Positions 44,451 through 56,503 of a stretch of 64,000 nucleotides of DNA are shown here, one piece after another. Origin of the DNA: Erodium maritimum. Its lineage: Eukaryota > Streptophyta > Magnoliopsida > Geraniales > Geraniaceae. The stretch covers positions 37,132,557 to 37,196,556 of the forward strand of contig OY997594.1 of the NCBI GenBank assembly GCA_963921825.1, in the 5' to 3' direction. The notes below the pieces were generated by a model. It did not search any database, was not told where the DNA came from, and saw nothing but the letters and a program-made list of their open reading frames with translations. Position 1 is the first letter of the stretch; each line of letters begins with the position of its first letter. A program made the translations under genes and the position numbers.

Positions 44451-45768
44451 TTGCCTCAATATATATATTTATAGGTATACAGTTATGCGTTACCATATTT
44501 CATTTTGTTAGTTGTTACCTCAATATGGATCATTGGATCTGATTGATCTAATGGCTATAAATATAAGTGGTATAAATTGTAATTAATATGAAATTTAATT
44601 TCTTTTATGTCATTTTATTCTACTAAGGGACAAAAAAGTAATTACGCAATATATATTTACTAAACCCTACGTTACCCTCTCTGCTTATTCTCTGGCCTCA
44701 TTCACGCAACCAACCTTATAGAACGCAGCAGCTCTGACCAACCCTCCTGCACGCAGCAGCTCCGGCCATCCTCCGTGCTCTTACTCAAGTCGTCGTTGCT
44801 CTATTCTGAGACGACTGCACAGATCTGCACCGTGGGGGTCTAAGAGCCACGACCACACACAAATAATCAACTCAACAATGCAGAAGCTCCTCGTGCAAGC
44901 AGCGAACAAGGCGATTGCAGCCGTGCTCCACCACCGCGTGTTTCGCGCTTGCCCTCGCTGGAGGAAATGCTCGCGAAGCCACCGCCAATGGAGAAGACGT
45001 TTCCCCAACACGCCGCCACAACACACCGACACAGTAGGCCTTTGATTATTATCTTGTTATGTATGATTGTTTGAGTGTTTCACTATCAGATTTTTTTGTT
45101 TTAGTTTTCATTTTTTTTGAATCAGATCTATTTAGTTTTGAATTACATATGATTTTTTAAAAATAATTTTGTGTTTTAGGTTCTAAGTATTTTGAATCAG
45201 ATTCTATATAATTTATATTCCAGTATTACATAATCAAATTTATTTAGTTTTGAATGACAACTATTCGGGTGTATTTTCGCAACTAATTGTTGGGGTATTT
45301 TTCTGTATTTTTCAGTGTAAATTTTTGTAACTCTTAGAGCATGTTTATGTAATATTTGTAATATGGTAGTAATTTTTAATAGTTTAATATTCAGGTTGGG
45401 TTTGTTTTTTCGGAGATGTTTTTGGCAGTATTATTTTGTAACATTTATGCTAGTAATATATAATATTGAGGGTAGTTTTTTTGTAACAGGATATTAATTT
45501 GTAATAGTTTAATGTTCAGTTTGGTTTTGGTTTTTTGGGTTGATTTTGGTAGTATTATTTTATAACATTTATGGTAGTATTATATAACATTGTGGGTAGT
45601 TTTTTTTATAACATTGTAGTAATTTGTAACCGTTTAATTTTCAGTTTGGTTGTGTTTTTTGGTTGTTTGTGTATTTGGTTATGTAATTGTCAAGTAGTTT
45701 TTTTGTAATACGATTAATTTGTTTTTGGTTCATATATGCTTATGTAATTGTAAAGGTAGTGTTTTGTA
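44451..45768. other. AT-rich DNA with a GC-rich island and ~110-bp repeats
   Basis: 44451-44690 is AT-rich. 44690-45030 is a GC-rich island with a 54-codon plus-strand frame from 44880 (MQKLLVQAANKAIAAVLHHR) that runs into a CAG|TAGG sequence. It looks like a first exon or transposon leader, without a recognisable domain. 45340-45720 has three imperfect T-rich repeats of about 110 bp (TTTGTAATAGTTTAAT.TTCAG and GTAGTATTATTTTGTAACATT blocks). It ends abruptly at the Gypsy LTR minisatellite. Confidence 0.4.
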
Positions 45769-47789
45769 ATAGTAGAACACGGGTTCAACAACCCCACGGG
45801 CACTCAAGGCCACCCAAAACACCAACGGTAGAACACGGGTTCAACAACCCCATGAGCACTCAAGGCCACCCAAAACACCAACGGTAGAACACGGGTTCAA
45901 CAACCCCATGGGCACTCATGGCCACCCAAGACACCAAAAGTAAAGACACGGGTTCAACAACCCCACGGGCACTCATGGCCACCCAAGACACCAACAGTAA
46001 AGACACGGGCTCTCATGGCCACCCAAGACACGGCAGTAAAATACGGGCTCTCATGGCCACCCAAGACACAACAGTAAAATACGGGCTCTCATGGCCACCC
46101 AAGACACAAACATTAAAGTACGGGCTCTCATGGTCACCCAAGACACAAATTAAACAATCAATCTCCGGGCATAACCAAATGCCTCCAGTAATTCTAATAT
46201 CGAAAGTTCACTGCTCCTACGACACTACTAAGTGTCACATGCATTTCTATTATTCGATACGTTCCCGTATCATACGACACCACCCGGTGTCGCCTGCCTT
46301 TCTATTATTCGATAAACTTACTTAACCCACGACACCCAAGTGTCACATGCATTTCTACTGTTAACTTTCCCTAGTCAGGGCCGAGATCCGGCTACTTTTC
46401 CCTACCTAGTAATGCGTTCCCACAAGTTCACAACCAAGCTCCGGCATGCGCACGATCACTCGCCTATCTTTCCTTTCCGCGGTCCTTGGTACGATCTAAC
46501 AAGATCACAAATAAACACTTTTTAAGTTTGTAGACAAAGCTGAATTTTAATGAACTTGACGCCTAAACTCAACCCCGACAATGTCGATCACTCCCAAACT
46601 TCCCAATTTCTCGACATTTTCAATAATGGGCTCGGAAAAGCCCGATTCGCCCGACATGGCGAATCTGCCCTGGTTTTGAAAACGCCCTTCCGGGGCTCCG
46701 AAAATTCCCGTTTTCGTTTCTACGGTCTTAGAATAATTCAAGGATTCCAACAAAATTGACAGAATCAATTTCCGACTCCCGAGCAATTTAAATCGCGTTT
46801 AAAGTTTCTAAACCCGTCAATTCCAACTTTTACAATTTAATTTCAAATTTCGATCCGGGTGTGGATTAACGATTTGGGGATCATCCAAGACCACCCGAAC
46901 ACGAAAAACCCGAGACCCGACCAAGTGGGCCCCACACGGCCACAACGAAAAATGTTCCTTTTTGCCCCAAAACGTTCCTAACGAACCCCACACCTTAACT
47001 CAACCATATTTAACTCGTTTTAACCCAAAACCGAAACTTTAAACGTACCAAAACGAAAATCGAACGGGTACTCACCGTAGGGAATGACGGTGGGAGCTTG
47101 ATTCCTTGATTGTTAAGACGATCCACCGGTTGGATAGTCGGGAAATCACCAAAATCTCCCCTTTTCCTTCTTTTTCTCTCCTTCCCTTTCTCTCTCTTCT
47201 TTCTCTCTCCATTTCTCCTTTTTCTGAATAATGGCCGAACACTTCATTCTTACTTCTCTTTATTTTGTTTTAAAAACAACACTACCTCTTAATTACAAAA
47301 GTACTACTCATACTTCCTTTTCTTTTAATTTAAAAACCAACTACCACCACATTTATGACAAGTGGCAAGTGGGTCCCACCCTTTTTTGGAAAATATCTTC
47401 TAGATATTTTTCAGTCAGATTCACGAAATTCGGCCGTCTCGGGCCCCGAACGGGCACTTTTTCCAAGAAATTATGAAACTTCACAGGCTACAAGGAAACG
47501 GTTCAACTAAGACCTCTGTGACGACGGCTAAGATTTTTGGATCCAAAACGGACCTCGAATGGACCAAAACGTCGCTCTGTTGACTTTTCCAGCAAAAAGT
47601 CAACCTTTCCCAAATTGGTCAGAAAGTTGCTTTGAGTCCCCCGGAACTCACTTTGGTCGATATCGGGGTCAACTTAAGTCCGGTATGACCATCGGGGTCA
47701 AATTTAGGTTCATTTAAGTGTCTGTCCAAAATTTTTAAATTTTCCTGTTTTTTCCGATTTGACTGGGTCGACCGGGAGTGGTTATTACA
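45769..47789 (-). mobile_element. Gypsy 3' LTR, outer end missing
   Basis: Homologous to 53405-55305, ending (plus strand) in GGAGTGGTTATTACA at 47789. It begins inside the minisatellite array at about 45769, so the first ~1 kb of the plus-strand LTR sequence is absent. The two LTRs differ at many sites, so the insertion is not recent. Confidence 0.9.
45776..46150. repeat. Minisatellite array in Gypsy 3' LTR
   Basis: Three to four ~56-bp units (ACACGGGTTCAACAACCCCA core) followed by about four shortened 37-38-bp units (ACGGGCTCTCATGGCCACCC). The same long-to-short transition occurs at 53280-53680. Confidence 0.9.
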
Positions 47790-47804
47790 ATCTACCCCCC
47801 TTAA
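47790..47804 (-). promoter_or_regulatory. Gypsy polypurine tract
   Basis: The minus strand reads TTTAAGGGGGGTAGAT directly before the TGTAATAACC start of the 3' LTR. Confidence 0.85.
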
Positions 47805-47989
47805 AGAAATTTCGTCCGCGAAATTTAAAACAAACGTACCTCCGGAGTCGAATAGATCAGGGTACCTTGCGCGAACCTCGTCCTCGCATTCCCAAGTCGA
47901 CTCGGCCTCGTGGTGCCGCCACTACACTCGTTCTAAGCGGATAACCTTTCCGTGCAGGACCTACTCCCGTAGATCCATTTCCCAACCGG

Positions 47990-48560
47990 TTTTTCCTTAT
48001 ACGAGACATCATCCGTTACCTCGACATCTGTCCAATCAATGACGTGTGAGGGGTCCGCATATACTTCCGCAACTGGGAAACGTGGATATTCCAAGCTGCG
48101 GTGGCAGTGCAAGTCGGTGTGAAACTGCTCCCACTATGCTCAAGACCTCGAAAGGCCCGATACACCGCGGGGCTAACCTGCCTCCGCCGCGGTTGAAACG
48201 CACCAGTCCACCTTTCGGACTCACCTTCAGGGACACATGGTCACCGACTGCTGACTCTGCGCGGTCTTCAATCGCTCACGCTTCGGCACGACCGACTCAG
48301 CTGTCTCTCGGACCAGTTCTAGACCCAGTAAACTCTTATTCCTCACTTCTGCCCACCACACGGGCGATCGACACGGCCTACCATACAACACTTCGAACAG
48401 TGCCATCTTGATACTGGCCTGAAAGCTGTTGTTCTAGGCGAACTCGGCTAACCGCTCACGAAATCCATCGTGACGTGCCCCTATTTCCCCTGTGCGACCG
48501 GCAGTGGTTGCAATAATCCAGCGGGACGCTGTTGTTCGGCTCTCACCTGCCGACGAATGA
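47990..48560 (-). pseudogene. Gypsy integrase remnants, core deleted
   Basis: In element order, the minus strand shows the end of the HHCC zinc region in a shifted frame (VRAEQQRPAGLLQPLPVAQ at about 48560-48490), then TMDFVSG. It then jumps to the late core (ALFEVLYGRPCRSP near 48400, RNKSLLGLELVRETAE near 48300). The C-terminal domain follows (SLKVSPKGGLVRF, LAPRCIGPFEVL, HRLALPPQL at 48236-48036). About 150 residues, including most of the catalytic DD35E part, are absent. Inactive. Confidence 0.85.
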
Positions 48561-48572
48561 GGCACCGCGATA

Positions 48573-50339
48573 CTAATTCTGCGACCGCTCTCCGCATCCC
48601 GCTCCACTAGATATGCCGCTTGATGTCGCGCTCCTCTTAGTGCTACCCACGTGCACTCTCAAACGCGAACAATGCGACTCTCGCAGCTCGTCGCCACCAC
48701 CGTTACGCGGTACGAACAAACCTCCGTGATACCGTAACTCCCAATTAGCACGACGATCCCAGCCCTCGGCGTCAACAGCGCCAGCAACTCTCTCCCGGAT
48801 CTTTGTCGTCTCGACATCCATCGACTGTGCCTCTATTCCCAGGCCAGGCCGGGTGGGCTGAGCCACCAAGAAGCACATGTCCACGCCGCCAGTAACCTCT
48901 TCTAGCTCCAACCCAAGCGTGCCCAGCTCTCCCATCATGTCCCACTCCCGGACTGAGATGCTAGCATGACACGTCATCGGCTTCCTACTCAGGGCATCGG
49001 CAATCACATTCGCCTTACCCGGATGGTAGAGTAGCTCAAAGTCGTACTCCTCAAATAGTTCCATCCATCGCCGCTGGCGCATATTCAGGTCTCGTTGGGA
49101 AAATGTGTACTTAGAGCTCTTATGGTCCGAGAACACCTGAAATCGCTCGCCATACAGATAATACCGCCAGCCTTTCAGCGCGAACACTACCGCTGCTAAT
49201 TCCAGGTCATGGGTAGGGTAGTTGCGCTCGTGCGTCTTCCACCGCCTGGAGCCATAACCAACAATTCTACCCAACTGCATCAGTACACAGCCCAGTCCTT
49301 CCCCGGACGCGTCACAATAGACCTCATACCCGACCCCGCACTCTGGCACTATCAACACTGGAGCGATAGTCAGACGAGCCTTCAGCTCCGTGAACGCACG
49401 TTCACAATCCTCTGTCCACACAAACCCGACTCCCTTGCGTGTCAAAAGAGTCATAGGCGCGGCTAGACGCCCAAAGTCTCGGACCAACCGCCGATAATAT
49501 CCTGCCGACCCCAAGAAGCTGCGGATCTCGAAAACGCTCGTGGGCCGCGCCCACTTCAAAACCGCGTTGATCTCCACCGGATCGACCAATATACCGTCAC
49601 GGGACACAACGTGACCGAGGACTCTCACCTCAGCGAGCCAAAACTCGCAGTTCTCTAGGTTGGCGTATAGCTGATGCGTGTGCAACAGGGTCAGAACACC
49701 CCTTAGATGTTCCTCATGCTGTGCCTCGTTCTGCGAGTAGATCACGATGTCGTCTACAAAAACCACCACAAAATGATCTAAGAACGGCCGGAATATACTG
49801 TTCATCAGATCTATGAACGCTGCAGGTGCGTTCGTCAATCCAAACGGCATCCCCAAGAACTCGTAATGCCCATAGCGTGTCCGGAATGCAGTCTCTGCGA
49901 CGTCCCCCTCTCGGACTCGCAACTGGTACTATCCGGATCGCAGGTCGATCTTCGAGAAGCACGTCGACCCTCTCAACTGGTCAAACAAGTCGTCAATCCT
50001 CGGCATCGGGTATCGGTTCTTCACCGTAACCCGCTTCAGCTTCCGGTAGTCGATGCACATCTGAAGCTCTCCACTCTTCTTCTTCATGAAGAGTGTTGGC
50101 GCTCCCCACGGCGATGTGCTCGGCCGGATAAACCCCTTCTCCCGAAGTTCCTCGAGCTGACTCTTCAGGTCGGTCAACTCGGCTGGCGCGAACCTGTAAG
50201 GTGCCATCGATATCGATGCCGTTCCCGGCACCAGGTCAATCCCGAACTCCACCTCACGAATTGGTGGCAACCCGCTCAACTCCTCAGGGAAGACCTCGGG
50301 GAACTCGCACACCACTCGCGGTAACTCTCGGCTCTGCAC
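48573..50339 (-). pseudogene. Gypsy reverse transcriptase and RNase H, one stop codon
   Basis: A nearly intact frame. RT starts with [17 protein letters not shown], then [36 protein letters not shown] and [10 protein letters not shown] single TAG at 49929-49931 follows, where a Tyr codon is expected. The same frame then resumes: [32 protein letters not shown] (catalytic FVDD box intact). RNase H follows with the catalytic residues in [26 protein letters not shown] and FSDHKS, ending [11 protein letters not shown]. The tail begins the integrase zinc region ([20 protein letters not shown]) and loses frame. Apart from the stop, this domain pair looks well preserved. Confidence 0.93.
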
Positions 50340-50935
50340 GACCGATACTTCCTTTATGCGGACAAACCGACAGGAGAACTCCGCTCCTACTGCCCAGAAT
50401 ACACGAAACTTTCGTGTTGCCTGTTGACACCGTCACTCGTCGCCAGTAACAGTCGATATTGGCTCGGCACTTCGCCGGCCAATCCTTTCTCCGGATCACG
50501 TCAAAGGCTGTCATTTCGTAAGTATCCTTCCCACGGATACACGCACAAGCTCAGTCGCTGCCGAACTTTATGGAACCTCGCGGTCTCTCTAAGACCTCGC
50601 TCCTCTACCGTCGTCGTGCCTACCAACTCTGAACATACCCGAATCCTCGGGATGAGGACTCGATCCAGCATCAGGGCTCTTGAGCCCTCTCTCGAACCTC
50701 CTGTATCGGTTCGCTTACCTAACTCCGCAGGCACGACAGACCCTAGTCAACACCACATCACCCCAACCGGCGTACCTAGACGCAGGGGTGGACTCAACGG
50801 CTCTAAACTCAGCCCCAACATCTCAGCACCACTCGACGAAGCGAACGAGTGTGACACCCCGGTATCTAATAAAACTGACGCCCATATCAGAGACCGGACA
50901 ACTACACCATTGGTCACACCGATAAGGTATATCAC
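50340..50935 (-). pseudogene. Gypsy aspartic protease and linker, broken
   Basis: Frame 50935-50747 contains VLLDTGVSHSFASSSGAEML, an aspartic protease with the DTG catalytic triad in place. After a shift, the region to 50340 includes TAFDVIRRKDWPAKCRANID, the linker between protease and RT typical of this group. In the middle (50734-50501) the frame is lost. The upstream gag zinc knuckle is not seen. Confidence 0.8.
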
Positions 50936-52394
50936 AAACCCTCACACGATCCTCTATGCATTTACTTATAACTTTCGCAACCAAACCAGTATTCACTACT
51001 CGTCCCCTGCGGGAAAAGTAGTAAAGGGGATGAGCGTTCGGCTCACCTCCACGGACACCCGTTCGATTATGGCATACTAGTAAAGCACTAACGACTTACC
51101 CATCTAACCAGGGCAAACCACTACCTCAAAACCTGATACCAAAACGTCACACTGCTCAAGCTATTAATACCTCAAATACTCTCTCAAGTACGAGAAACCT
51201 CGAAACGGGGATTATGTTCCCAATTCAGCAAACCACTATTGCTCACAACCTCAATACCCCAATTACTCGATCACGTAGGGAAACCTCAAATGGGGATCAT
51301 ATTCTCAACTAAGCCGACACTGTTGCTCACAATATCAATACCCCAATTACCCGATCACATAAGGGAAACCTCAAAACGGGGATCACGTTCTCAACTAAGC
51401 AAGCCACTATTTCTCACAACCTCGATACCCTAGTTACTCGATCATGTAGGGAACCTCAAATAACCCACTCACGTGAAGGAAACCTCAAACCGCCCGTTCA
51501 CGCGAGGGAAATCTCGAATAACCCACTCACGTGAAGGAAACCTCAAACCACCCGTTCACGCGAGGGAAACCTTGAACACCCGTTCACATAGGGGAAACCT
51601 AGTTCGCATGGCGCCGCAGCGCATCAACCTTAACCCCTCTCCGTATGGTGAGACTCTCACACCGAGGCGTTGTATCACTACCATAGGTTATTGATGAGTC
51701 TCGAACCCAAGACCTCACCTTTTAACACCGAACTTACGACCTCTACAACCAACACAACTGTGAACACAACCACGCAAAACCAACAGTCAAACTGCACAAT
51801 CAAGACGGTGGAACAAGACAGGAATCACGGACCCTAAAAATAGCCTTAAGCGACACACACGCTCGACCACCAATTTAACAAACACACGCACAACGACCTC
51901 AATCACAAGCCGACAAGGCCAAAAAACAACAACACACGCCCACCGGGCCAACCAAAGTCGAACCACACCTACCGGGCCAACCAAAATCAAAACCCGCTCA
52001 CAGGGCCAATCAAAATCAAAACACGCCCACAGGGCCAACCAATTTTCAAAACCTTTCCTTTTCATTATAAAACCTCATTTCTTGACATCACATATTTACA
52101 ACTCGGTCCAGGCGTCCCCGAACTACATTGTACCCATTTGATGTCAACACCGTCACGCTCGACTACAGGGGCGCACCTGAGTCGAGTCGCGACAGCTTAA
52201 AAACGTTTCACGCAACAACACACAAACAGTATGCCAGTAATGACCGTACTGCACATACACACAACAACAACCAAGACTCAAGACACTACGGGTCTACACA
52301 CGGTTTCCGACTTGCGTACCCAACGTACGACGGGACTTTTACTGACTCGACTCTCCCACCTAATTGACGTACAGTCCGAGGTGTGAAACCTCGA
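50936..52394 (-). other. Gypsy leader and repeats in place of gag
   Basis: No gag-like frame is visible between the primer site and the protease. 51180-51610 is a series of short direct repeats built on GGGAAACCTCAAA and CTCAATACCCCAATTACTCGATCAC, about 80-90 bp apart, then shorter ones (CCCGTTCACGCGAGGGAAA). 51940-52040 has repeats of GGGCCAACCAAAATCAAAA. 52040-52394 is plain leader. The usual gag was probably deleted or replaced by these repeats. Confidence 0.65.
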
Positions 52395-52406
52395 GCTCTG
52401 ATACCA
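52395..52406 (-). promoter_or_regulatory. Gypsy primer-binding site (initiator tRNA-Met)
   Basis: The minus strand reads TGGTATCAGAGC three bases after the 5' LTR end (CGTGACA GC T). Intact. Confidence 0.93.
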
Positions 52407-52409
52407 AGC

Positions 52410-55305
52410 TGTCACGCCCCAAATTCAGTAGAACCGAACCCGGAACGCGAACGTTTAAGACAATAAAACATTTTCAAACCTTTTAAATAAATCGCTTTTA
52501 AACCACCATTTAGTTAATCAAAATAATAATTTACAACTCAAAGTACGTCCCAACAAGCGAACAAAATACACGGCGTACGTCACTAGACTCAAAAAGGAAA
52601 CCCGGACTCCCGCTCCTAGCTCTTCAAGCTTCGAGAGCTCACCTACTCCGTCCTGCGACCAGTACCTGTAGGAAAAGCAGCTAGTGATGAGCGGTCGCTC
52701 ACCACCACGGATAACAGACTGACTACAGCATACTTAGCAGATAATGCCGGTAACACCAACCACAACCCAAACACCGGGGACTACTATCCCCAAACTCAAG
52801 TAACCCGACTGACACACAACTAATACTTTCCTCAACCGGCTTAGCACTCGGACCCGTAGTGTAGACCCGACACAACGATTGACGACTTCCTCCGAAGACA
52901 CAAAAGATAACCACGCAACACCCAAGATCACTAAGGATCGCACACCAAACAAGATCACAATGGATCGCACTCCAACTGCTCAGTAACCCCCACGCCCTTT
53001 ACCGATCCGTGTCAGGCCAGGCGATCGACCTGCCCCACTTTTCCCGACACAAAGTCGGATCAAGCTGTCGACCTGTCACCACCACCCACGCACGCGCGGC
53101 CACGACCCCTTTCCTAACGGGCGGGCCCCCTACCACGTCTGAACATGCAGACGCGTGCGATCACAGGACCCCCGTTATTATGAAACGGGCCCCCAACCTC
53201 AGGTAACCACAATCACAATCACAAACAAAGTCCAACAAACATCAACAACACCGGTTTGACACTCCACAGGCACTCATGGCCACCCAAGACACCAACGGTA
53301 AAACACGGGTTCAACAACCCCACAGGCACTCAAGGCCACCCAAAACACCAACTGTAAAACACGGGTTCAACAACCCCACGGGCACTCAAGGCCACCCAAA
53401 ACACCAACGGTAGAACACGGGTTCAACAACCCCACGGGCACTCATGGCCACCCAAGACACCAAAAGTAAAGACACGGGTTCAACAACCCCACGGGCACTC
53501 ATGGCCACCCAAGACACCAACAGTAAAGACACGGACTCTCATGGCCACCCAAGACACAGTAGTAAAATACGGGCTCTCATGGCCACCCAAGACACAGCAG
53601 TAAAATACGAGCTCTCATGGCCACCCAAGACACAAACATTAAAGTACGGGCTCTCATGGCCACCCAAGACACAAATTAAACAATCAACCTCCGGGCATAA
53701 CCAAATGCCTCCAGTAATTCTAATATCGAAAGTTCACTGCTCCTACGACACTACTAAGTGTCACATGTATTTCTATTGTTCGATACGTTCCCGTATCATA
53801 CGACACCACCCGGTGTCGCCTGCCTTTCTATTATTCGATAAACTTACTTAACCCACGACACCCAAGTGTCACATGCATTTCTACTGTTAACTTTCCCTAG
53901 TCAGGGCCGAGATCCGGCTACTTTTCCCTACCTCTTAATGTGTTCCCACAAGTTCACAACCAAGCTCCGGCGTGCGCTCGATCACTCGCCTAGCTTTCCC
54001 TTTCCGCGGTCCTTGGTACGATCTAACAAGATCACAAATAAACACTTTTTAAGTTTGCAGACAAAGCTGAATTTTAATGAACTTGACGCCCAAACTCAAC
54101 CCTGACAATGTCGATCACTCCCAAACTTCACAATTTCTCGACATTGTCAATAATGGGCTCGGAAAAGCCCGATTCGCCCGACATGGCGAATCTGCTCGGG
54201 TTTTGAAAATGCCCTTCCTGGGCTCCGAAAATTCCCGTTTTCGTTTCTACGGTCTTAGAATAATTCAAGGGTTCCAATGCAATTAACGGAATCAATTTCC
54301 GACTCCCGAGCAGTTTAATTCGCGTTTAAAGTTTCTAAACCCGTCAATTCCAACTTTTACAATTTAATTCCAAATTTCGATCCGGGTGTGGATTAACGAC
54401 TTGGGGATCATCCAAGACCACCCGAAGACGAAAAACCCGAGGCCCGACCAAGTGGGCCCCACACGGCCACAACGAAAAATGTTCCTTTTCGCCCCAAAAC
54501 GTTCCTAACAAACCCCACACTTTAACTCAACCATATTTAACTCGTTTTAACCCAAACCCGAAACTTTAAACGTACCAAAACGAAAATCGAACGGGTACTA
54601 ACCGTAGGGAATGACGGTGGGAGCTTGATTCCTTGATCGTTAAGACGATCCACCAGTTGGATAGTCGGGAAATCACCAAAATCTCCCCTTTTCCTTCTTT
54701 TTCTCTCCTTCCCTTTCTCTCTCCATTTCTCCTTTTTCTGAATAATGGTCGAACACTTCATTCTTACTTCTCTTTATTTTGTTTTAAAAACAACACTACC
54801 TCTTAATTACAAAAGTACTACTCATACTTCCTTTTCTTTTAATTTAAAAACCAACTACCACCACATTTATGACAAGTGGCAAGTGGGTCCCACCCCTTTT
54901 TGGAAAATATCTTTTAGATATTTTTCAGTCAGATTCGCGAAGTTCGGCCGTCTCAGGCCCCGAACTGGCACTTTTTCCAAGAAATTATGAAACTTCACGG
55001 GCTATAAGGAAACGGTTCAACTAAGACCGCTGTGACGATGGCTAAGATTTTTGGATCCAAAACGGACCTCGAATGGACCAAAACGTCGCTCGGTTGACTT
55101 TTCCACAAAAAAGTCAACCTTTCCCAAATTGGTCAGAAAGTTTCCCTTAGTCCCCCGGAACTCACTTTGGTCGATATCGGTGTCAAATTAAGCCCGGTAT
55201 GACCCTCGGGGTCAAATTTAGGTTCATTTAAGTGTTTGTCCAATTTTTTTAAATTTTCCTGTTTTTCGCCGATTTGACTGGCGTCGACCGGGAGTGGTTA
55301 TTACA
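52410..55305 (-). mobile_element. Gypsy 5' LTR, complete
   Basis: 2,896 bp; the plus strand starts TGTCACGCCCC and ends GGTTATTACA, i.e. TG...CA termini in either reading. It contains the minisatellite array (53280-53680), the CGACAC...GTGTCG hairpins and an internal 45-bp CT-rich stretch (54690-54740). Its outer end at 55305 abuts Copia LTR sequence. Confidence 0.92.
53280..53680. repeat. Minisatellite array in Gypsy 5' LTR
   Basis: About five ~56-bp units (GGCACTCAAGGCCACCCA core), then about four 37-38-bp units (CTCTCATGGCCACCCAAGAC core). Copy number differs from the arrays at 45776-46150 and 11840-12345. Confidence 0.9.
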
Positions 55306-55876
55306 CAAACGGCCGAGAATTGATATCTTTCCCATACCTCAGTATGAGGGATAAATCCCTTAGCCGTCTTTCATGTCACTCATCTAGCTCATCCCCAAGC
55401 CAATCCGTGCCGTTATGGAAGCCCTGTTACGGACAACGTTAGGCTCAGGTCAAACTCAGTTGTTGACTACATACCAATCACAAAGACTCCTTGGTCTAAG
55501 GATACATGACAAGCTATGACACTGAATATGTTCATGACTTAATTTCCGACACATATTCAGGGCGGGTCGTCCAGTATCATGTCCGACATGATATCTATGA
55601 TCAGACTCCGGAATCCCATTCCAATGACTAACAGAATTTAAGCCATAAAGAGCCATCTTTCATACTAGTCGCTTCCAGTGAAGCTTTTTTGACAAGTGAC
55701 CCATCGAGTGTGATCTATCTTGATCCATGGTTCTATTCGCATTGTGGGCATAGATCAGAGCACACATCGATATATTACTCCAATACATAAGTAATATAAA
55801 GCCGTTTTAATTTTATTGCTAACGATGATATATACATTTGGACATTTAGGATTTAACTAAGGGAACTAAGACTAAC
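55306..55876 (-). mobile_element. Copia LTR, first 570 bp (interrupted by Gypsy)
   Basis: Minus-strand LTR from its TGTTAGTC start (55876) to the CGGCCGAGAA block, where the Gypsy element was inserted. The remaining ~1.1 kb, expected left of the Gypsy, is missing. Its start abuts Copia gag exactly, so it may be a separate insertion into gag rather than the 3' LTR of that element. Confidence 0.88.
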
Positions 55877-56503
55877 ATGAACTCACTTGGATCCCTGATC
55901 CCTGATGTTCTTTTCAACAGTCACTAACATTCCATGTAACTACGAAATGGTCTTGTCCATATCGGGCATATGACAGTTTATCACGAACCTAGCATATGTG
56001 CGAGGAAGGGAGCAAGAAATAAATCCGCTTGCATCTCTTGTTCTATCTTAATACCCATTTTATTAAGATGTTCGAGACACCACTTCATTTTAAGGACATG
56101 AGGACCCACAGAGCTTTCTGCTGACATCTTGCAGGAGAGTAGTTCATTCAGGACATTTTATCTCACAATACGTGCCCTTTCTTTGATCAAAACATTTATC
56201 ATGCCTATCATCGCATGAGGGTCATGAGAATGCTCCATGAACCTTCTCTTGGAGATCACTCTCGATGCAGCCCAGCATAATACACGCCACATCAATAGAG
56301 TCGTTAAGGTGTTGTGGGTATACATCCTTAACGGCACTACTGGCGTTACTAGCTTGCTCTTGGGGTATAGCCTTACCAAGGAAATATTCTTTGTGTTCAT
56401 ATTTGAGGACTATCCTAAAAAAATTGTCCCAGTCCAGATAATTTGTCCTCTTAAGCTTGACCTTGTCAAGCATGGTTTTCAGTGACAAAGTATTGTTTGC
56501 CAA
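55877..56503 (-). pseudogene. Copia gag fragment, minus strand
   Basis: Start MANNTLSLKTMLDKVKLKRT at 56503, then NYLDWDNFF and SIDVACIMLGCIESDLQE, the UBN2-type gag core. A frameshift near 56225 leads to HDPHAMIGMINVLIKERAR and, after a stop, a KMKWCLEHLNKMGIKI segment near 56060. It includes the part of gag that is missing in the copy at 26551. Everything after it (zinc knuckle and pol) is absent because the LTR at 55876 follows. Confidence 0.85.

Larger units (their letters stand above)
45769..55305 (-). mobile_element. Ty3/Gypsy retrotransposon, Del/Tekay-like, deleted
   Basis: A minus-strand element. The 5' LTR is 52410-55305 (2,896 bp), the internal region 47790-52409 (4.6 kb), and the 3' LTR 45769-47789 has lost its outer ~1 kb. 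The primer site and polypurine tract are in the right places. The long LTRs, the RT signature ([28 protein letters not shown]) and the order protease-RT-RNase H-integrase fit Del/Tekay chromoviruses. Gag is not visible and the integrase core is deleted. It is inserted in a Copia LTR, whose remainder on the left was lost together with the 3' LTR end. Confidence 0.88.

Noticed and set aside
44348-44542. Small frame across the right end of the TIR element
   Set aside because: It reads through the inverted repeat and AT-rich flank and has no sign of coding constraint.
49209-50449. Several plus-strand frames opposite the Gypsy RT
   Set aside because: Antisense shadows of the RT-RNase H and protease frames, which carry the recognisable motifs.
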